Positions 54,575-63,639 of a stretch of DNA of 64,000 nucleotides are shown in pieces. This DNA comes from Paenibacillus sp. SYP-B4298 (GTDB lineage: Bacteria > Bacillota > Bacilli > Paenibacillales > Paenibacillaceae), in contig NZ_CP115484.1 of the NCBI RefSeq assembly GCF_027627475.1, forward strand, positions 1,053,501 through 1,117,500, written 5' to 3'. The notes beneath the pieces were generated by a model. It ran no database searches. It had not been told where the DNA came from and saw nothing but the letters and a program-made list of their open reading frames with translations. Each line of letters begins with the position of its first letter. The first letter of the stretch is position 1. The position numbers and the translations under genes are program-made.

Positions 54575-57500
54575 GCAGAGCGACCGACAGCATCATCTGG
54601 ACGATAGAGGGAAAGTGGCTGAAGCAAGAGGGGCTATGGATGACGCAGGGAGATTATAGCAGCTCGTCGCAACGGCTGAAGCAGCTACTGTTTGCCTGGC
54701 ATGCCGGCTCCTGGTACGGTGCAGAGGTTGAGGAGAAGCTTGTGGACGGTGTAAGCGGCCTGCTGCTGTCGCCGCTGCTGGCTGCCGATTATCTGGCCGC
54801 TCCTGCTCATGCGCGGCTGATGAAGGTGAACTGGAGCGAGGAGATGGAGCGCTACAGGCAAGCGGCGCGCTTCATCCACGAAGCGCTGCTGGAGGGCTGG
54901 TATGCGCCAGCGCCAGGCGGGGCAGCGGGCAGGGAGCCGCTGTGGAGGCTGCATCTGCCGCCGGAGAAGCAAGCCGATTACATCGCATGGGTAGAGGCGG
55001 CGGCTGAGTCGGGCCTGCCACCGGGGCTGGCTGACGAGTGGCTGAGCCTGGCGGCAATGCAAGCGATCAACAGCAGCGCCAGGGCGCAAGCAGCCTGGGA
55101 GCAAGTGACGCCAAGGCTCGGACGCAGCATGGGCGAGAGCTTTATAGGCGATGAGGCGCAATGGTGGGCGCAGATCGGCTGGCAGCAGGACGATTCGCCC
55201 TTCGGCATCGTCCTACAGTTGGCGGAGCCTCAGCAGGCCGACGGCTGGCAACTGCGGGTGCTGCTGCAAAGCCGCGAGGAGGAGCGGTCGCCGTTCGTCA
55301 TGCAGCATGGCGAGCAGGGCTGGACAGCCGCGCTGGAGACGGAGGCGGGGGCTGTGCCGCTGTCAGAGCGGTCGCCGCAGGAGGAGCGGCAGCTCAATGC
55401 CGAGGCAGGCTCGGCCGCGCAACCGATCAGCCCGGCCGCATCTGCCGCCAGCAGGGAGCGCACGCGGTCTGCGGATCAGCCAGCCGCCTTGGAGGCGGCT
55501 GGCGCTAGCTCCTGGATGATTGCGGCGGAGCTGCCGAGGCATTGGCAGCCCACAGCGAGCGAGAAGCTCGAGCGGGAGCTGCGCCGCTGGCTGGAGGCGT
55601 ATCCGCCGCTGGCAGACGAGGAGTCAGGCGGCGTGCGCCTGAGAGAGCGGCTGACGGATGAGGAGGCATGGCGCTTCCTGGAGGAGGGCAGCATCAAGCT
55701 GCTGGAGGCGGGGGCGTCTCTGCTGCTTCCAGCTTGGTGGGAGGCGGCGCGCAGCCGTCGTCCGCGGCTGCGGGCGCAGGTGAAATCCTCCGTTGGCTCA
55801 GCGGCTCAGCCATTGTTCGGTCTGGATGCGATCGTGGACTTCGACTGGAAGCTGGCCATTGGAGATCTGGAGCTTAGTGAAGCGGACTTCAAGCGGCTGG
55901 CACAGGAGAAGCAAAGACTGTTTCGGCTCCACAATGAATGGGTCTATCTGAATCCTGACGATGTCGAGCAGCTTCGCCGCTGGATGCGCGGCAAGCATGG
56001 GCGCCGACCGATGACGCTCCGCGAAATGCTGGAGCTTCATCTGCGCGGCGGCTGGATGGAACGTCTGGATGACGAGCTGATCGAAGCGGGAATCGAAGCA
56101 GAGGTGCAGCTCAATGCCCATCTGGAGCATTGGCTGTCTCAGCTCCGGCATAACGCAGAGCTGCCTGTTGTGGCCAAGCCCGATTCCTTCCAGGGGGAGC
56201 TGCGCCCTTACCAGCAGCAGGGGCTGTCCTGGCTCGTCTTTTTGCGGCGCTTCGGTCTGGGCGGCTGTCTTGCAGATGATATGGGACTGGGCAAGACGAT
56301 CCAGTTCACCGCGTACCTCCTGTATATCAAGGAGCAGACGGAGGCCTCCGGCACGCAGCAGCGTGTGCCCTCTCTGCTGATCTGTCCGACCTCGGTGATC
56401 GGCAACTGGGAGAAGGAGCTGGAGCGCTTCGCTCCCTCACTGCGCGTGCTGGTGCATTACGGGCCGCGCAGGCTCAAGGGCGAGGAGTTCCAGGCGGCTG
56501 TGCGCGAGGTGGATCTGGTCATTACGTCCTATGCGCTCGCCCCGCTCGATGCGGAGGAATTGGGGGACACCCGCTGGAATGCGCTATGTCTGGATGAGGC
56601 GCAAAATATTAAGAATGTGTACACCAAGCAATCGGGAGCGATTCGTCGACTTCCTGCGTATCACCGGCTTGCGATGACGGGAACGCCGATGGAGAATCGG
56701 CTGACGGAGCTGTGGTCAATTCATGATTTTATGAACCCCGGCTATCTCGGCTCGCTGAGTGAATTCCGGCGCGAGGTGGTGCAGCCCATCGAGCGCACGC
56801 GAGACGAGGAGATGATTCAGCGCCTGCAGCGATGGGTGCAGCCGTTCATGCTCCGGCGCTTGAAGAAGGACCCGGCTATTGCATTGTCCCTTCCTGACAA
56901 GTATGAGGCCAAAACCTATATCTCGCTAACGGTCGAGCAGGGGACCCTCTATGAGAATCTGGTCAATGGGCTGTTGGAGCAGCTTGCCACCCTCTCTCCC
57001 ATGCAGCGGCGCGGCTTGATTCTGGCTACGCTGACGAAGCTCAAGCAGGTATGCAACCACCCCTCCCTGCTGCTCGGCGACAAGAGAGGCGGCCCGGCTA
57101 CATGGGAGCTTCAGCGCTCCAACAAGGTGACACGCCTGCTGGAGATGGTGGAGGAGATTGCCGCCAAGCAGGAGCGCTGCCTCATCTTTACGCAGTTCAT
57201 CGATATGGGCATGATGCTGCGGGCTGTGCTGGAACAGCAGTTCGGGATGCCGGTTCCGTTCCTGCATGGCGGCATTCCGAAGGCCGAGCGTGATGCGATG
57301 ATCGCGGAATACCAGGATGAGCGCCACAGCCGCTGTGCGTTCGTGCTCTCCTTGAAGGCGGGCGGCACGGGTCTGAATCTGACGGCGGCCAATCATGTAT
57401 TTCATTTTGACAGATGGTGGAATCCGGCGGTGGAGAACCAGGCTACGGATCGCGCGTTTCGGATTGGTCAGCAGCGGGAGGTGCAGGTGCACAAGTTCGT

Positions 57501-57663
57501 GACGCTGGGCACGCTGGAGGAGAAGATTGATGATATGATCTCGCGCAAGCAGGCGATGAATGAGCAGGTCGTCACCCGTTCGGAGAACTGGATTACCGAG
57601 TTATCTCATGATGAGCTGAGCGAGCTGTTCACATTGCGCAAAACATGGCTAAGCGGGTCGTAG
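54571..57663 (+). CDS. SNF2-family DEAD/DEAH helicase
   Basis: 1030 aa from the ATG at 54571 (ATGA overlap). About 540 N-terminal residues contain an HELICc-associated, SNF2_N-type accessory region. The motor then shows ADDMGLGKTIQF (Walker A), ITSYAL, CLDEAQNIKN (motif II), MTGTPMENRL, and in lobe 2 LKAGGTGLNLTAANHVFHFD and ATDRAFRIGQQREVQV. It is a DNA-translocating ATPase. A low-complexity insert lies near 290-340. The cellular role in bacteria is poorly defined. Confidence 0.95.
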   Translation: MSRATDSIIWTIEGKWLKQEGLWMTQGDYSSSSQRLKQLLFAWHAGSWYGAEVEEKLVDGVSGLLLSPLLAADYLAAPAHARLMKVNWSEEMERYRQAARFIHEALLEGWYAPAPGGAAGREPLWRLHLPPEKQADYIAWVEAAAESGLPPGLADEWLSLAAMQAINSSARAQAAWEQVTPRLGRSMGESFIGDEAQWWAQIGWQQDDSPFGIVLQLAEPQQADGWQLRVLLQSREEERSPFVMQHGEQGWTAALETEAGAVPLSERSPQEERQLNAEAGSAAQPISPAASAASRERTRSADQPAALEAAGASSWMIAAELPRHWQPTASEKLERELRRWLEAYPPLADEESGGVRLRERLTDEEAWRFLEEGSIKLLEAGASLLLPAWWEAARSRRPRLRAQVKSSVGSAAQPLFGLDAIVDFDWKLAIGDLELSEADFKRLAQEKQRLFRLHNEWVYLNPDDVEQLRRWMRGKHGRRPMTLREMLELHLRGGWMERLDDELIEAGIEAEVQLNAHLEHWLSQLRHNAELPVVAKPDSFQGELRPYQQQGLSWLVFLRRFGLGGCLADDMGLGKTIQFTAYLLYIKEQTEASGTQQRVPSLLICPTSVIGNWEKELERFAPSLRVLVHYGPRRLKGEEFQAAVREVDLVITSYALAPLDAEELGDTRWNALCLDEAQNIKNVYTKQSGAIRRLPAYHRLAMTGTPMENRLTELWSIHDFMNPGYLGSLSEFRREVVQPIERTRDEEMIQRLQRWVQPFMLRRLKKDPAIALSLPDKYEAKTYISLTVEQGTLYENLVNGLLEQLATLSPMQRRGLILATLTKLKQVCNHPSLLLGDKRGGPATWELQRSNKVTRLLEMVEEIAAKQERCLIFTQFIDMGMMLRAVLEQQFGMPVPFLHGGIPKAERDAMIAEYQDERHSRCAFVLSLKAGGTGLNLTAANHVFHFDRWWNPAVENQATDRAFRIGQQREVQVHKFVTLGTLEEKIDDMISRKQAMNEQVVTRSENWITELSHDELSELFTLRKTWLSGS

Positions 57664-57693
57664 TCCTATAGCGGCTGGATAAGGAGGAGACTC

Positions 57694-57993
57694 ATGAACA
57701 AGAGGGAAGAGCAGGCTGAGCGAGGCGTGCTTCCGCTCACAGAGCAGATGGCGGGCGCAGAAGAGCGGCCGACAAGTGCTAGCGAGCGCTCCGCTTCTCG
57801 ACCCGCCAGCGGCGGGCCCGGGTTCGGCCGGGACGCCGCCAGCCAATCAGCGGGCGAGGAACGAGCGGGAGCGACTGCGATGCCAGGCCGCAGCCGAGGG
57901 ATCGGCTCCAGGCCGCAGATGCTGCCGGGAGCCGATCCGCAATGGCAGGAGCTGTACGATGCGATTCGTCAGGCGGTACAGGAGCTGCGCTAA
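57694..57993 (+). CDS. small hypothetical protein
   Basis: 99 aa with a strong TAAGGAGGAGACTC ribosome site, 30 bp after the SNF2 gene. The first 75 residues are disordered (Ala/Ser/Gly/Arg/Glu-rich); only the last 20 (DPQWQELYDAIRQAVQELR) look helical. No family recognised. It is probably the last gene of the SWIM/SNF2 operon. Confidence 0.6.
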   Translation: MNKREEQAERGVLPLTEQMAGAEERPTSASERSASRPASGGPGFGRDAASQSAGEERAGATAMPGRSRGIGSRPQMLPGADPQWQELYDAIRQAVQELR

Positions 57994-58113
57994 CTGCTTC
58001 TGAGGCGACTGCGTAAGTGAGTAAGATAAATTCAGTTCTGAAGCAATCGAGTGAGGCAGCAAGATGGAGGCTGATGAAGCAGGCGCAGAAGGGCGCCTGC
58101 TCATCATGCTTGG

Positions 58114-58158
58114 AGCGAAAGAGCTGGGCGGGAGCGTTCTCCGTCCGGCTCTTTCGCT
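58114..58158 (+). terminator. long hairpin after the SNF2 operon
   Basis: AGCGAAAGAGC (58114-58124) pairs with GCTCTTTCGCT (58148-58158); inner GGGAG-CGTT-CTCC closes the loop. A short T-containing stretch follows. Confidence 0.6.
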
Positions 58159-58162
58159 GTCT

Positions 58163-58255
58163 GCTTCAAGCGTCAGGCTTCAAGCTTCAAGGTTCCAGGT
58201 TCAAGTGACAAGTTTGAAGTCACAAGCTTGAAGCCAATCATAAGCTTCAAGACCA
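58163..58255. repeat. CTTCAAG-rich repeat cluster with nested hairpin
   Basis: CTTCAAG or its complement occurs at least five times. GGCTTCAAGCTT (58176-58187) pairs perfectly with AAGCTTGAAGCC (58224-58235). Inside, GTGAC (58205-58209) pairs with GTCAC (58219-58223), immediately before the right arm. Confidence 0.7.
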
Positions 58256-58260
58256 ACACA

Positions 58261-58920
58261 TCAAGGCTCTGACAGCTCATCGAGCGTCTTGCCCAGACCA
58301 GGAGCGAGGTGGGTGAGGAACCACTCGACCTCTGGCATCTCCAGCTTCGCCAGGGCATGCTCGGTCTGACCCTTGGCAACCGCGAACTCGCGATTGCCTG
58401 ACGACAGCTCGGACATGCATTTCAAGTAGGCATCCAGCAGGTCGGCCGCCTTGAGGTATCGCTTCAGCTCGGCGGTCTCGGGATCAGGCTCAGCGCTGTT
58501 GTCCGCAGTGCGTGGCGAGCCTCCGATCAGCGGTTCGTAAGCCTCGCGCAGCGGTGCAGGCACCATCGCGAGCAGCCGGTCGGCAGCGAGCGTCTCCAGC
58601 TCGCGGAAGCTGGCGAGCATCTTCGGATTATGATGCTTGACAGGGGTAGGGATGTCGCCGGTGAATACCTCGGCAGCATCATGGAACAGCGCCATCGTCG
58701 CGGCGCGTTCGCTGCTTAGCTGCCGTCCGAACAGCCGATTGCCGATCTCGCACAGCATATGGACGAGCAGCGCAACGTGGTAGGAATGCTCGGCGACCGT
58801 TTCCTTGGTCGTATTGCGCATCAGGCTCCATCGTTTGATATAGCGGAGGCGATACAGGTAGGCGAAGAAATGACTATCCATGGATGGTGTATGCTCGTCA
58901 TGCTCAGTGTAGCTATTCAT
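58261..58920 (-). CDS. HD-domain phosphohydrolase, YfbR-like
   Basis: 219 aa. HD-domain metal ligands: His in AEHSYHVALLVHML, His-Asp in ALFHDAAEVFTGDIPTPVK, and Asp in KAADLLDAYLKC. This pattern matches YfbR 5'-deoxynucleotidase. The extra ~25 C-terminal residues are helical. It probably dephosphorylates deoxynucleoside monophosphates. The ATG at 58920 lacks a strong ribosome site; an in-frame ATG at 58881 is an alternative. Confidence 0.88.
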   Translation of the reverse strand: MNSYTEHDEHTPSMDSHFFAYLYRLRYIKRWSLMRNTTKETVAEHSYHVALLVHMLCEIGNRLFGRQLSSERAATMALFHDAAEVFTGDIPTPVKHHNPKMLASFRELETLAADRLLAMVPAPLREAYEPLIGGSPRTADNSAEPDPETAELKRYLKAADLLDAYLKCMSELSSGNREFAVAKGQTEHALAKLEMPEVEWFLTHLAPGLGKTLDELSEP

Positions 58921-59065
58921 AGCTTGGCAGACTCCTTGCTAGCTGCATGTGGGCCTGGAATTATGCGAGCCCTCCATGCGCTTTTAATGATTTATGAAAC
59001 ACTCTTAACTATGCTATTATAATATTATAGCTGAAAAGCGACCAGAGAGGAGCAATCAGGACGAC

Positions 59066-60613
59066 ATGAATCGTTTTCAAGACAGTGTCTATCAATTAAT
59101 CGTAGAAACCTCAACCAACCTGCCGGGCGATGTTCGCCAGGCGATCAAGGCCGCACAGGAGGCGGAGGACAGCGCGACGCGCGCAGGTCTGTCTCTGTTG
59201 ACGATTGCGACCAATATCGAGATGGCGGAGTGCAACGTCTCGCCGATCTGTCAGGATACAGGGATGCCGACCTTTGTCGTGCATACTCCAGTAGGCGCTA
59301 ATCAATTGATTATGAAGGAGCAGATTCGTCAGGCGATCGCTCAGGCAACCAAGGACGGCAAGCTGCGGACGAACTCGGTGGATTCGCTGACCGGCGGCAA
59401 CACTGGCGATAATCTGGGGCCAGGCACACCGGTCATCCATTTTGAGCAATGGGACAAGGACGATATTGATGTGCGGCTTATTCTGAAGGGCGGCGGCTGC
59501 GAGAACAAGAATATCCAGTACAGCCTGCCCACTGAGCTGGAGGGGCTCGGCAAGGCTGGACGCGATCTGGATGGCATCCGCAAATGCGTCATGCACGCTG
59601 TCTACCAGGCGCAGGGTCAGGGCTGCAGCGCCGGCTTCATCGGCGTCGGCATCGGCGGCGACCGCACGACAGGCTACGAGCTGGCGAAGCAGCAGCTATT
59701 CCGTCGGGTGGATGATACGAATGAGATCGACGAGCTGCGCCAACTGGAGGAGTATGTAATGGAGCACGCCAATCAGCTCGGCATTGGAACGATGGGCTTC
59801 GGCGGTCAGGTGACGCTGCTCGGCTGCAAGGTCGGTGTCATGAACCGTCTGCCGGCTAGCTTCTTCGTCTCCGTGGCCTATAATTGCTGGGCATATCGCC
59901 GCCAAGGTGTGCTGCTGAGCGCAGAGACCGGAGAGATCAAGGAGTGGCTATATCCAGAGGGCGATACGGTGTCGATGAAGTCGCAAGCCATCAGCGAAGC
60001 CGAGCAAGCCGCTTCTGAGGGAGCTGCGCAGCGACGCGAGGTCGTGCTGCAGACACCGATTACCGAAGAGCAGGTACGCGAGCTGCGCGTGGGCGATATT
60101 GTTATCATCAATGGCGAGATGCACACGGGCCGTGATGCGCTGCACAAGCATCTGATGGATCATGATTCGCCGATTGATCTGAATGGCTCGGTCATCTACC
60201 ATTGTGGACCAGTTATGATGAAGGATGGCGATAACTGGGTCGTGAAGGCCGCCGGGCCGACCACGAGCATCCGCGAGGAGCCGTATCAGGGCGACATTAT
60301 GAAGAAATTCGGCATCCGCGCCGTCATCGGCAAGGGCGGGATGGGAGCGAAGACGCTGGCGGCGCTTCAGGAGCATGGCGCCGTCTATCTGAATGCGATC
60401 GGTGGAGCGGCTCAGTATTATGCCGAATGCTTCAAGCGTGTTAATGGCGTAGATTTCCTGGAATTCGGCATTCCTGAAGCGATGTGGCATTTGCAGACCG
60501 AGGGCTTTGCAGCAATCGTGACCATGGATGCTCATGGCAACAGTCTTCATGCAGAGGTTGAGCAGGATTCTCTGGCGAAGCTGTCTCGCTTCAAGGAGCC
60601 GGTATTCAAGTAA
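59066..60613 (+). CDS. class I (Fe-S) fumarate hydratase
   Basis: 515 aa. The single-chain class I form is clear: alpha-domain cysteine blocks (ISPICQDTGMPTF-like, NVSPICQDTGMP), GGCENKNIQYSLP, GCSAGFIGVGIGGDRT, and the beta-domain GDIVIINGEMHTGRDALHK and YHCGPVM. It hydrates fumarate to malate in the citric-acid cycle using a [4Fe-4S] cluster. AGAGGAG precedes the ATG. TATAAT at 59018-59023 marks a likely -10. Confidence 0.96.
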   Translation: MNRFQDSVYQLIVETSTNLPGDVRQAIKAAQEAEDSATRAGLSLLTIATNIEMAECNVSPICQDTGMPTFVVHTPVGANQLIMKEQIRQAIAQATKDGKLRTNSVDSLTGGNTGDNLGPGTPVIHFEQWDKDDIDVRLILKGGGCENKNIQYSLPTELEGLGKAGRDLDGIRKCVMHAVYQAQGQGCSAGFIGVGIGGDRTTGYELAKQQLFRRVDDTNEIDELRQLEEYVMEHANQLGIGTMGFGGQVTLLGCKVGVMNRLPASFFVSVAYNCWAYRRQGVLLSAETGEIKEWLYPEGDTVSMKSQAISEAEQAASEGAAQRREVVLQTPITEEQVRELRVGDIVIINGEMHTGRDALHKHLMDHDSPIDLNGSVIYHCGPVMMKDGDNWVVKAAGPTTSIREEPYQGDIMKKFGIRAVIGKGGMGAKTLAALQEHGAVYLNAIGGAAQYYAECFKRVNGVDFLEFGIPEAMWHLQTEGFAAIVTMDAHGNSLHAEVEQDSLAKLSRFKEPVFK

Positions 60614-60673
60614 AGAGAGGGATGACTTACGCGAGCATTTGGACTGGCCTTTAGTCGTTATTTTGAACAATGG

Positions 60674-61618
60674 ATGTTTCTTATTATCCCGGGATCTTTG
60701 GTTCTCGGGTTTCTTTTTGCGGAGCCGCTGACGCCCTTTGTTCCGCTCGTCCCTTACTTGTTCGCATTCGTCACGCTGACGATGGCGATCGGCTGCGGGC
60801 TGGGTGAGATTCGGCTGGCAATCGCAAGGCCGCTGCCTGTAGTGTGGACGATCGTGATCGCTCATGTGCTGTTGCCGCTGCTGGCCTATGGCATCGGGGC
60901 GGTCACCTTCGGCGGGCAATCTCCCTATACGATCGGCCTGGTGCTGTTCACGCTCATTCCCTTCGGGGTCTCCTCCGTCATCTGGGTTGGCCTGTCAGGG
61001 GGCAGCGTGGCGCTCATGCTCTGCCTGGTCGTGCTGGATTCGGCGATTAGCCCGGCGCTGGTTCCGGTCGGCATTCATCTGATCTTTGGTCAAGGCATCG
61101 AAGTGGATACGTCCAGCATTATGATGGATCTGCTGCTCATCGTTGTGCTGCCGACCGTCGTCGGCGTAGCGCTTCATGAGCTGACTCGCGGCCGGGTGCA
61201 GCCAGTGGTGAAGCCGTATGCAGCACCGCTATCGAAGCTGTGCTTCGTCGGTGTGGTGCTGCTTAATGCGGTCGCCGTCGCTCCGTCTGTGCAGCAGCTC
61301 AGCGGCGATATGCTCAAGCTCGTTCCGATTGTAATGCTGATCGTGGCGATGTGCTACCTGGCAGGCTTCATTGGAACGCGGTTCTTTGGCAGCCGTGAGC
61401 TGACAGTGACTGCAGCGTATGCGACCGGCATGCGTAACATTTCGCTGGGCGTGGTGCTGGCTATGGGCTACTTCAGCCCGCTGACGACCGTACCCGTCAT
61501 GCTGGCGATATTGATTCAACAGCCGGGGGCGACGTTGGTACATTATATCATTGGAGTAAGGGATAAACTAACAGCCAGGCAGAAGTTGCCCGCCGCAGGA
61601 AAGGATGCATCCTCTTGA
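60674..61618 (+). CDS. bile acid:sodium symporter (BASS)-like transporter, start uncertain
   Basis: At least nine membrane segments (for example SLVLGFLFAEPLTPFVPLVPYL region, PYTIGLVLFTLIPFGVSSV, GVVLAMGYFSPLTTVPVML). The TM pattern and VTAAYATGMRNISLGVVLA fit the BASS/AEC superfamily. The first ATG (60674) has no ribosome site. In-frame codons upstream from 60629 encode a plausible N-terminus (FGLAFSRYFEQW), and GAGAGGG stands at 60615-60621, but no ATG/GTG/TTG is in frame there. The true start is therefore probably upstream. Substrate unknown. Confidence 0.8.
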   Translation: MFLIIPGSLVLGFLFAEPLTPFVPLVPYLFAFVTLTMAIGCGLGEIRLAIARPLPVVWTIVIAHVLLPLLAYGIGAVTFGGQSPYTIGLVLFTLIPFGVSSVIWVGLSGGSVALMLCLVVLDSAISPALVPVGIHLIFGQGIEVDTSSIMMDLLLIVVLPTVVGVALHELTRGRVQPVVKPYAAPLSKLCFVGVVLLNAVAVAPSVQQLSGDMLKLVPIVMLIVAMCYLAGFIGTRFFGSRELTVTAAYATGMRNISLGVVLAMGYFSPLTTVPVMLAILIQQPGATLVHYIIGVRDKLTARQKLPAAGKDASS

Positions 61619-63423
61619 ATAGCTTCCGCTTTCGCTTGACCTTGATGATGGTGCTGCTGATTGGGCTGTCAGTATTGGCAGCAGGCTTATTCATTGGAAA
61701 AACCTATAAGGATAATTATCTGGATGATCTGGAAAAAAGCATGATTCGTGAAATGAAGGTTGTACTGGCGACGACGGAGTGGCTGGAGGCGCCGCTGGAG
61801 CAGCAATACAGCTACTTCACGGCGGAGGCGAAGCGCTTCAAGAGTGTGACTGGAGAGCGGATCACCTTCATTCTGGGCGACGGCACTGTCGTCGGCGACT
61901 CGGATCATGATGCTCGCTCGATGGAGAATCATAAGGATCGGCTGGAGATCAGCACGGCTCGCCAGCAGGGCGAGGGTCGCGATATTCGGACGAGTGAGAC
62001 CACGAAGAATAATTTTTTATATGTGGCTATCCCGATCCGCCCTGACCAAGCGAACTCGCCCATGGTGCGCCTTGCACTTAGCCTGAGCGAGGTGGAGGCG
62101 AGCATCAGCAGGATGTGGATGGTGCTGCTGCTTGGCTTGCTGCTGCTCTTCGTCCTGGCGGCGCTGCTCTGTTACCGGATTGCGAAGGGACTGACTCAGC
62201 CGCTGGAGCAAATATCCGGCGTGGCGAAGCGTATCAAGAATCAGGACTACGAGGCTCGTGTGAGCGGACCGCACAAAGGTGAAATCGGAGAGCTCGGTCA
62301 ATCGATTAACGCGATGGCCGACAGCCTGCAGGAGCAGATGCGGCAGATTCGGCAAAATGAGACCCAACTGGAGAGCGTCCTTGAAAATATGATTAATGGC
62401 ATCGTCATGATTGACCGCAGCGGCAAGGTGGTGCTGATGAATCAGCGAGCCGAAGAGGTGCTGGGCATCTCGGCCAAGGATTTTGTCGGCAGTCACTATA
62501 ACGAGGCCAAGCAGCAATATGAACTCGCGCGCATGATTCAGGAGGGGCTGGAGCTGCGCCAGCATCTGAAGGAGGAGCTGACCTTCTACTTCCCGATTGA
62601 GCGGCTACTGGAGCTGCATCTCGTCCCGGTGTTTCATGCAGGAGGAGAGTTCGGCGGCGCGCTGCTCGTCGTGCAGGACGTATCAGCGATCCGACGGCTG
62701 GAGCGGATGCGCAGTGAATTTGTCGCGAATGTCTCCCATGAGCTGAAGACGCCGATTGCGGCTGTCAAGGGGTTTGCCGAGACGCTGCTCGGCGGGGCGG
62801 TCGACGACCCGGAGATTTCCCGTTCCTTCTTGCAGATTATATTTGACGAGAGCGAGCGCCTGAATCGGCTGATCGGTGACATTCTGGAGCTATCGAAGGT
62901 GGAGTCGCGGCGTATTCCGCTGCAATTCTCGCCGATCGAGATGTCCAGCTTCGTTGCCAAAGCGGTCGAGGTCATCTCGGCTGAGGCGGCCAAGAAGCGG
63001 ATTGTGCTGGAGATGAAGGTGGAGGAAGGCATCTATGTCGAGGCGGACGAGGATCGGCTGCTGCAAATTTTGATGAATCTGCTGTCCAACGGCATTAATT
63101 ATACGCCAGAGGGCGGGAAGGTGTCTGTAGCGGTCGAGCCGATGTACAAAAAGCAGGCGGGGCGCAAGACCGGGGAGCAGGATTATGACCATATTCGGAT
63201 TCGTATTACCGATACAGGCATCGGCATTCCGAAGAAGGATCTGCCGCGCATCTTCGAGCGGTTCTACCGGGTGGACAAGGCGCGATCGCGCAGCTCGGGC
63301 GGAACAGGACTTGGCCTCTCGATCGTCAAGCATCTGGTGGAGCTGCATAAGGGAAGCATAACCGTTGACAGTGTGGTAGGAGTCGGCTCGACATTCTCGA
63401 TCGAGCTTCCGGTACTGCATTAA
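61615..63423 (+). CDS. phoR: PhoR-like sensor histidine kinase
   Basis: 602 aa from a TTG at 61615 (TTGA overlap with the transporter stop; AAAGGATG upstream). Membrane segments at about 8-27 and 165-188 flank a cache-like sensor. HAMP (about 190-242), PAS (about 248-350), His375 in VANVSHELKTPIAAVKGFAET, then the N-box MNLLSNGINYTP and G-boxes DTGIGIP / GGTGLGLSIVKHL. This layout matches PhoR/ResE/WalK. PhoR is chosen because a PhoP-like regulator with a Pho-box array follows. Confidence 0.88.
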   Translation: MNSFRFRLTLMMVLLIGLSVLAAGLFIGKTYKDNYLDDLEKSMIREMKVVLATTEWLEAPLEQQYSYFTAEAKRFKSVTGERITFILGDGTVVGDSDHDARSMENHKDRLEISTARQQGEGRDIRTSETTKNNFLYVAIPIRPDQANSPMVRLALSLSEVEASISRMWMVLLLGLLLLFVLAALLCYRIAKGLTQPLEQISGVAKRIKNQDYEARVSGPHKGEIGELGQSINAMADSLQEQMRQIRQNETQLESVLENMINGIVMIDRSGKVVLMNQRAEEVLGISAKDFVGSHYNEAKQQYELARMIQEGLELRQHLKEELTFYFPIERLLELHLVPVFHAGGEFGGALLVVQDVSAIRRLERMRSEFVANVSHELKTPIAAVKGFAETLLGGAVDDPEISRSFLQIIFDESERLNRLIGDILELSKVESRRIPLQFSPIEMSSFVAKAVEVISAEAAKKRIVLEMKVEEGIYVEADEDRLLQILMNLLSNGINYTPEGGKVSVAVEPMYKKQAGRKTGEQDYDHIRIRITDTGIGIPKKDLPRIFERFYRVDKARSRSSGGTGLGLSIVKHLVELHKGSITVDSVVGVGSTFSIELPVLH

Positions 63424-63444
63424 CTGCATAAGTTCAAATGGCAC

Positions 63445-63483
63445 TTTACATTGTGTTTACATTGTTTTAATCTATTTTTTATA
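63445..63483 (+). promoter_or_regulatory. Pho-box array before the response-regulator gene
   Basis: TTTACA (63445), TTTACA (63456), TTAATC (63467) and TTTATA (63478) are direct repeats at exact 11-bp steps, the PhoP-binding layout of bacilli (TTAACA-like hexamers, 5-bp gaps). On the other strand TTACAC, TTTACA and TTTATA continue the pattern to about 63508. Confidence 0.75.
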
Positions 63484-63639
63484 AAGACATTGTAAACTGA
63501 GTGTAAGACGGATGTTCTCACAAGGCGGCGCATGCTTCATCGAAGGAGCGCCGCCTCACTGCTTGCCTCCCGCCGTACAAGCCTGCGGCTGGATGTGCAA
63601 GCCGTGCGAATCTGTGAAGTCGCAAACTGGAGGTAGAGC

